Assembly (NCBI GenBank): GCA_018398815.1
Contig: CM031614.1
Location: 52,915,816-52,979,815 of the forward strand
From: Conus ventricosus
Lineage: Eukaryota > Mollusca > Gastropoda > Neogastropoda > Conidae
Reading direction: 5' to 3'
DNA: 64,000 nucleotides
Shown: positions 59,195-64,000 of the stretch, in pieces
How positions within the stretch are numbered: the first letter of the stretch is position 1
Layout: each line of letters opens with the position of its first letter
Program-made: the position numbers and the translations under genes
Notes under the pieces: model-generated
What the model saw: only the letters and a program-made list of their open reading frames with translations
Database searches by the model: none
Told to the model about the DNA's origin: nothing

Positions 59195-59395
59195 TATCAA
59201 CTATCATGGCATTTCTTCAGACTGATACATGTGAACGCAAAAATGAAGTTGCTCATTGGAACACACAACTTTGGATTGAAAAACACACAACTATCATGGT
59301 ATTGCTTCAGACTGATATACGCAAATGCAAAAAATGAAGTTGCTCGTTGGAACACACAACTCTGGGTTGAAAAGCACACGCAAATAGACGGCAAA
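59195..59395. repeat. two tandem copies of a unit of about 90 bp
   Basis: Each has atcatgg(c/t)att, cttcagactgatac and atgaagttgctc(a/g)ttgga followed by acacacaact. About 90% alike. Confidence 0.88.
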
Positions 59396-60034
59396 AAGTT
59401 ATCTTGAGGGTAATAACCAAACACTTCCGTCCTTACTGTGTGTGTTTTTCACTCTATGAACACAAAATATTGACAGTTTCACATGGTGCCCAGGCCATAT
59501 CGAGGTCATGTTTTAGCTTTCCAGAAAAATGTCATGTGTACAAATTTCATTCAAACTGACATTTCGCAACATCTCTGTGAGGCATAATCGTATAACTTTG
59601 TCAGTCTGCTAGAATGCTGTTTACACATATCCATGTGGGGGTTTCACCTGACAAGGAATGCAACAGTCCTTGTTATATTGACAGTTACTCAACATGTTTT
59701 CTCTTCAGTGCACTGGCAAGAATTATTTTAAGCAGTCGTAATGACTGACAGTCCCAGTTCACACCTGCTAACTGTGGAGTTGATCGCTCTGAGCAGTCTA
59801 ACGGTTAGAATTCTCTGTACAATCACATTCATTGCTATATCAGGATCAGCGAAAACTCTCATAATTTTTTTTTATTATCACAGTGAAAAAGCCAAGGGAA
59901 ACAACTGCCAGATGGAGAATAACTCGGATCATAACTCAACTATCTATGGACATATGTATGTAACAATCCCAACACTAACAACATAAAACAAACTGTCCAA
60001 CACATCAAACTGTCCAACGCCAAAACTGACAACA

Positions 60035-60182
60035 TCAGTGTTCTCTCCAAACTATATAACTAACCCTAAAACTAACAACATATACCTATTGCAAACTCAA
60101 CCCCCCAAAACTGACATCAGCATTCTCTCCAAACTATATATAACCCTAAAACTAACAACATACATCTATTGCAAACTCAACC

Positions 60183-60205
<23 letters not shown>
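60035..60205. repeat. duplicated 80-bp block ending in poly-C
   Basis: Two copies of ctctccaaactatata then aaccctaaaactaacaacat and tattgcaaactcaac. The second ends in a C run at 60181-60203. Confidence 0.88.
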
Positions 60206-60213
<8 letters not shown>

Positions 60214-60709
60214 AAACTGACCACTAGTGTTTTCCACTCCAAACGTAACATGTCCAGTTCTCAACAGGGATGTTCACTCCAAACATGTCCCCAGCCCCAA
60301 AGCCGGCAAGTGTGTGTGACCATGTGTGCACCTCCCCTAAGCTAGCAAGCAGTCCTACCTGTTGGCCATAGGGCCTGTGACTCATCCTCCAGGCACACAC
60401 ACACACACACTCACAGCGCCCATAATCTGAGCTGGAAAGACAGTGGAATGCGTGTCCTGAAGACACTGTTAATTCAGCTTCACCTCACTCTGCTGGCTAC
60501 ACCCTGGACACTCCAGAGGCCAACGACACATGGCCCGCTGACCTTCTGGGGTCAAAATTCGGGAGCCAAGAGATAAACAGGGTTGGAGGAAGAAGAAAAG
60601 GGGGCTGTTTGATTTTTTTGTTTTATGAAAGTAGTTAACACCTTGATTTTTGTTTTTTCTACAAAAGTGATTTAAACCTTGGTTTTTGATGAAAGTGATT
60701 TAAAAACCT

Positions 60710-60890
60710 TGTTTCAAAATGGAGTGACTGATGGTGGAGAACGAAACAAAATGTAGAATGAGAGGGGGTTAGTTACCACCAAGGACATTGACAAACAAAG
60801 CACAGGACAAGACACGATGCATTTCAACCTCTTGGGTCTTCTTCAGGCAAAAAAAACAGATCACATTTAACATTTTGGACAGTACAAACA
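60710..60890 (-). repeat. dispersed hairpin-motif repeat, copy 7
   Basis: Motif at 60821-60848 (atttcaacctcttgggtctt then cttcaggc), with the downstream blocks gttagttaccaccaaggaca and gtgactgatggtgga shared with the copy near 54850. Confidence 0.65.
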
Positions 60891-61202
60891 AATAGGTAAA
60901 AACCTTGATTTTTTATGCCATACATGGGGAACAAGAGAAGGAAACAGTGAACAAATACACTGGCTGCTTGACACTGTCCTCCATTGGCTATTGTCAGGAG
61001 CGTCCAAGTAAACCCACCCCTGCAGGGTGTTCACTTTCACAATGACAGCTCAAAGTATTCGACAGTAGCTACTGCGTTTTACGACTAGTCAAACCACCTG
61101 CCTTAGCTTTTCAGTAGCATTCCTTTTGGTTCGTTCAGGGGACAATGCACTATTCTTTGCAGTCGGTGTGAGGATAGCCATATGTGTGCAAACATACGTT
61201 TC

Positions 61203-61205
61203 AGT

Positions 61206-61243
<38 letters not shown>

Positions 61244-61305
61244 GGTGTGTGTGTGTGTGTGTGTGGAATGCATGCCTGCCTGCCTGCCTGCCTGTGTGTG
61301 TAGTA

Positions 61306-61365
<60 letters not shown>

Positions 61366-61400
61366 CGTGCGTGCCTGCCTGCCTGCCTGTGTGTGTATGC
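61203..61400. repeat. GT microsatellite with CCTG blocks
   Basis: GT repeats split by (TGCC)n at 61270-61293 and 61371-61389; the two halves are similar in order, as if the whole unit duplicated. Confidence 0.93.
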
Positions 61401-61404
61401 ATGC

Positions 61405-61529
61405 ATATGAACTACCGTGTCTAAATGCACAGGTGCAGGCAGGCACAAACCCTAATTTGTTTCATCATCAGTCAAACAAAAGACTCATTCATACGCATCA
61501 GCTTTACTTTTCACATAAGCTGCATAACA

Positions 61530-61572
<43 letters not shown>

Positions 61573-61950
61573 ACAAAGAAATATCCTTTTCTTTTGTCTT
61601 CATCAAAACGACGGCGTCTTATTTACCATTTCCCACAATCCTCTTTTTTTTTTCTCCATGCGGTTAACCCGACCAAGCTGTTCCACCTTGGAACAGTCCC
61701 AGATGTGTACTGTCAGAGTTCAGGGTGGGCCTTTCCCACGGCCGACACAATGGCTGCCAGTTCCATTGGTCCATTGACAACACGAATGCCAGGGCACGAA
61801 CCCAGGTCAGCCGATCTTGTCCACCTTCAAAGGCACACTGAAGGCAGCCTGGCAGGTGGGGTAGGGACGTGAAGAAGGTGACAGCATGGGGGTGAGAGAG
61901 GGTTTATCGAGATGGCTGATGCCATGCATGCTTGCTTGCACATGCGTGCG
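61405..61950. other. mostly unassigned sequence with a CA tract
   Basis: CA tract 61530-61571. From 61650 to 61880 the base composition is balanced, and gggcacgaacccaggtcagc reversed resembles a polymerase III B box, so an old SINE is possible, but I found no second copy. Confidence 0.4.
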
Positions 61951-61954
61951 TGTG

Positions 61955-62286
61955 TGTTTGTGTTGTGTGTGTGTGTGTGTGTGTGTGTGTTGTGTATGTG
62001 TGTGTGTGTGTGTGTGTGTGCGCGTGCACGTACACAGACAGACAATGACACACATGCATGCATACACAACACACACGCACACAATGCACACACACAAAGC
62101 GTGCGCTTGTGCGCACGCACACACACACACACACACAACTTATCTACACACTCTGTTGTCTGTCCTATTAAATGTGTACATTCATGTATCCAAACAGTAT
62201 ACCAACCTACACACACACACACATATGTGCGCTCGCACACACACACTACACAACACACACACACACACACACACATGTACACGTAC

Positions 62287-62324
<38 letters not shown>

Positions 62325-62337
62325 ACACACACACACA

Positions 62338-62375
<38 letters not shown>
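61955..62375. repeat. GT tract opposing CA tracts
   Basis: GT-rich 61955-62020 followed by CA-rich 62045-62135 and 62208-62373. Such facing tracts can base-pair as a long imperfect inverted repeat. Confidence 0.9.
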
Positions 62376-62645
62376 TCATCATTTCATGTGTGATGGAACA
62401 GAACATTAAAAAAATTGAAAGACTGTTAATGGTGTGCTATACTGCCTGTTTAGGAGCGGAAATCAAGTGCATATTCAATCAGAAGTTGTCAATGGTATCC
62501 ATTTCCACATCTCTAAGTCAATCCTTCAGGGCAACCACAACACACCCACACACACACACATTCCTCCACACGCTCTGTCTGTCTGTCCTATCAACTGTGT
62601 ACTTTTATACTCATACACTCAAACACTGACATATCAATCTATCTA

Positions 62646-62661
62646 CACACACACACACACA

Positions 62662-62692
<31 letters not shown>

Positions 62693-62745
62693 CCACACAC
62701 ACAAAACACACACACCACACACACACACAAACACACACACATACC
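62646..62745. repeat. CA microsatellite
   Basis: CA repeats with CCA and CAAA breaks. Confidence 0.95.
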
Positions 62746-63175
62746 CTCACTAACATTTGCACACTCACACACCTTCACAGACTTATTCACGAATACAATG
62801 GCTGTGATCTCGCTTGTAATAGTTAAAACTGGCACAGGAAACTCAGCCAATGTAAATGGGTCTAACACAACCAGCAGCACAGTGTCAGCAACCAGTCAAT
62901 TTCAGGAGCTAATAGTGTGATGGTCCACTTTCCCCACACAGCCTACTTGCAGTAAAAAGAACATAAAATCAGTATATGCAGTACCAGTGGCCAGTATTTT
63001 TGTCAAATGAAGTGGTAAAATATTGATAATTACTTGTATGTATGTGAACTCTGATGGCACGTTATGATGTTTCTGTACCTACCCACTAACAAATTCATAC
63101 CTGACACACTGCATCCTTACATATAATGAGCATTATCGATCTACACAGCATCAAAGGTGTGGTATTTTCCGACAG

Positions 63176-63361
63176 AAATGAATGACAAGTATCACTGACA
63201 TAAAGCTTTCAGCCTACATATTAGAACCAGTACACCGGAAATGAATGACAAGTATCACTGACATAAAGCTTTCAGCCTACATATTAGAACCAGTACACCG
63301 GAAATGAATGACAAGTATCACTGACATAAAGCTTTCAGCCTACATATTAGAACCAGTACAC
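63176..63361. repeat. 63-bp tandem repeat, three copies
   Basis: Three nearly identical units start aaatgaatgacaagtatcac and end gaaccagtacaccgg. The last ends cactggg. Confidence 0.95.
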
Positions 63362-63563
63362 TGGGTCAACTTCCCAGAATGCTGTGGATAAAAAAAAATT
63401 TTAATCGACAGTTGCAGTTCTGTTGCAACCCTACAGCTGTTTCATGGCTGTTACCAGTGTTGAAATTAAAGATATCAGTCCTGTCAACAAAAAAAGCCAC
63501 CCTACAACGCAGACATACCCCCCCCCCCCCCCCCCACACACACACACAGATACACAGACACAG

Positions 63564-63601
<38 letters not shown>

Positions 63602-64000
63602 GACTGTTCAGACCAATTAACACATCAGTTTACTGTTGAGATCATTCAGATGAAACTGGGGGTGACGCCGAGTGTTGCAACCATTCCTCTGACTTTTTCG
63701 AGGATTCGAAAGCACAGAGCCGATGACCTTAAGGAGACAATATACATGTGCAGGTAAGGAAAAACGGTATCAGTATTAAGGAAATGATATAAAGGTAAGA
63801 AAGAAATGTTATCAACCTTAAAGAATCGATCTATATACAGACATGAAAGAAAACCATCAGCCTTGATTAAATGATATGAAGGTAAGAAAGAAATCGAACA
63901 ACCTTGCAAAAAAGGAAGCTGAGAGAAGAAAGCCATCAACCCTATGAAAACTATGAATAGAAAGAAAACTAACACTAGAAACAGTCTTGAAAAACTGTGG
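63362..64000. other. no gene recognised; poly-C and CA tracts
   Basis: C run 63520-63535 and CA repeats 63536-63596. The remainder to the edge, 63640-63990, has a loose 60-bp periodicity (aagaaatg, accttaa, gatatgaaggtaag) that may be an old minisatellite. Confidence 0.5.

Overview
The window is intron-rich eukaryotic nuclear DNA, probably from a marine invertebrate. A gastropod-like mollusc is my best guess, from the repeat style (tRNA-derived SINEs, an L2/CR1-like LINE tail, hAT derivatives, very long CA/TG tracts); this is inference, not proof. There is no operon, CRISPR array, rRNA or intact tRNA gene.

One gene dominates. Eighteen minus-strand exons between 48606 and 1542 assemble into the middle of a PLEKHA7-like protein (PLEKHA5/6/7 family). 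In transcript order they give a WW domain (48606-48550 and 41115-41035), a proline-rich linker (37663-37598), a PH domain split over four exons (33801-33730, 33207-33133, 30065-29965, 27162-27057), three long low-complexity exons (24534-23106, 21527-21164, 17441-16064, the last with repeated YGSLPRD motifs), and a coiled-coil module over eight small exons (10129 down to 1542). Both ends of the gene run out of the window: any first WW domain and the start codon should lie beyond 48.6 kb, and the last coiled coil and stop below 1.5 kb. Splice sites and intron phases agree, except that many exons need single missing bases restored. Nearly all of these sit in short homopolymers, which points to base undercalling in a long-read assembly rather than a dead gene.

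The introns are packed with repeats. Three groups stand out. (1) Minisatellites whose unit contains a copy of the adjacent splice junction: the donor of the exon at 33133, both junctions of the exon at 27057-27162, and the acceptor of the exon ending at 8024. (2) A retroposon of 41 to 88 bp with TTATC-type tails, found six times, each copy with its own target-site duplication and truncated from one end only. (3) SINE families that share a core of about 55 bp.

Two hAT-like elements (461-1385 and 50375-51285) have terminal inverted repeats and carry remnants of transposase-type ORFs. A 5'-truncated LINE lies at 45067-45782. A dispersed motif with a small hairpin recurs seven times. From 48.6 kb to the right edge no exon was recognised; that part is repeats, microsatellites and unassigned sequence.
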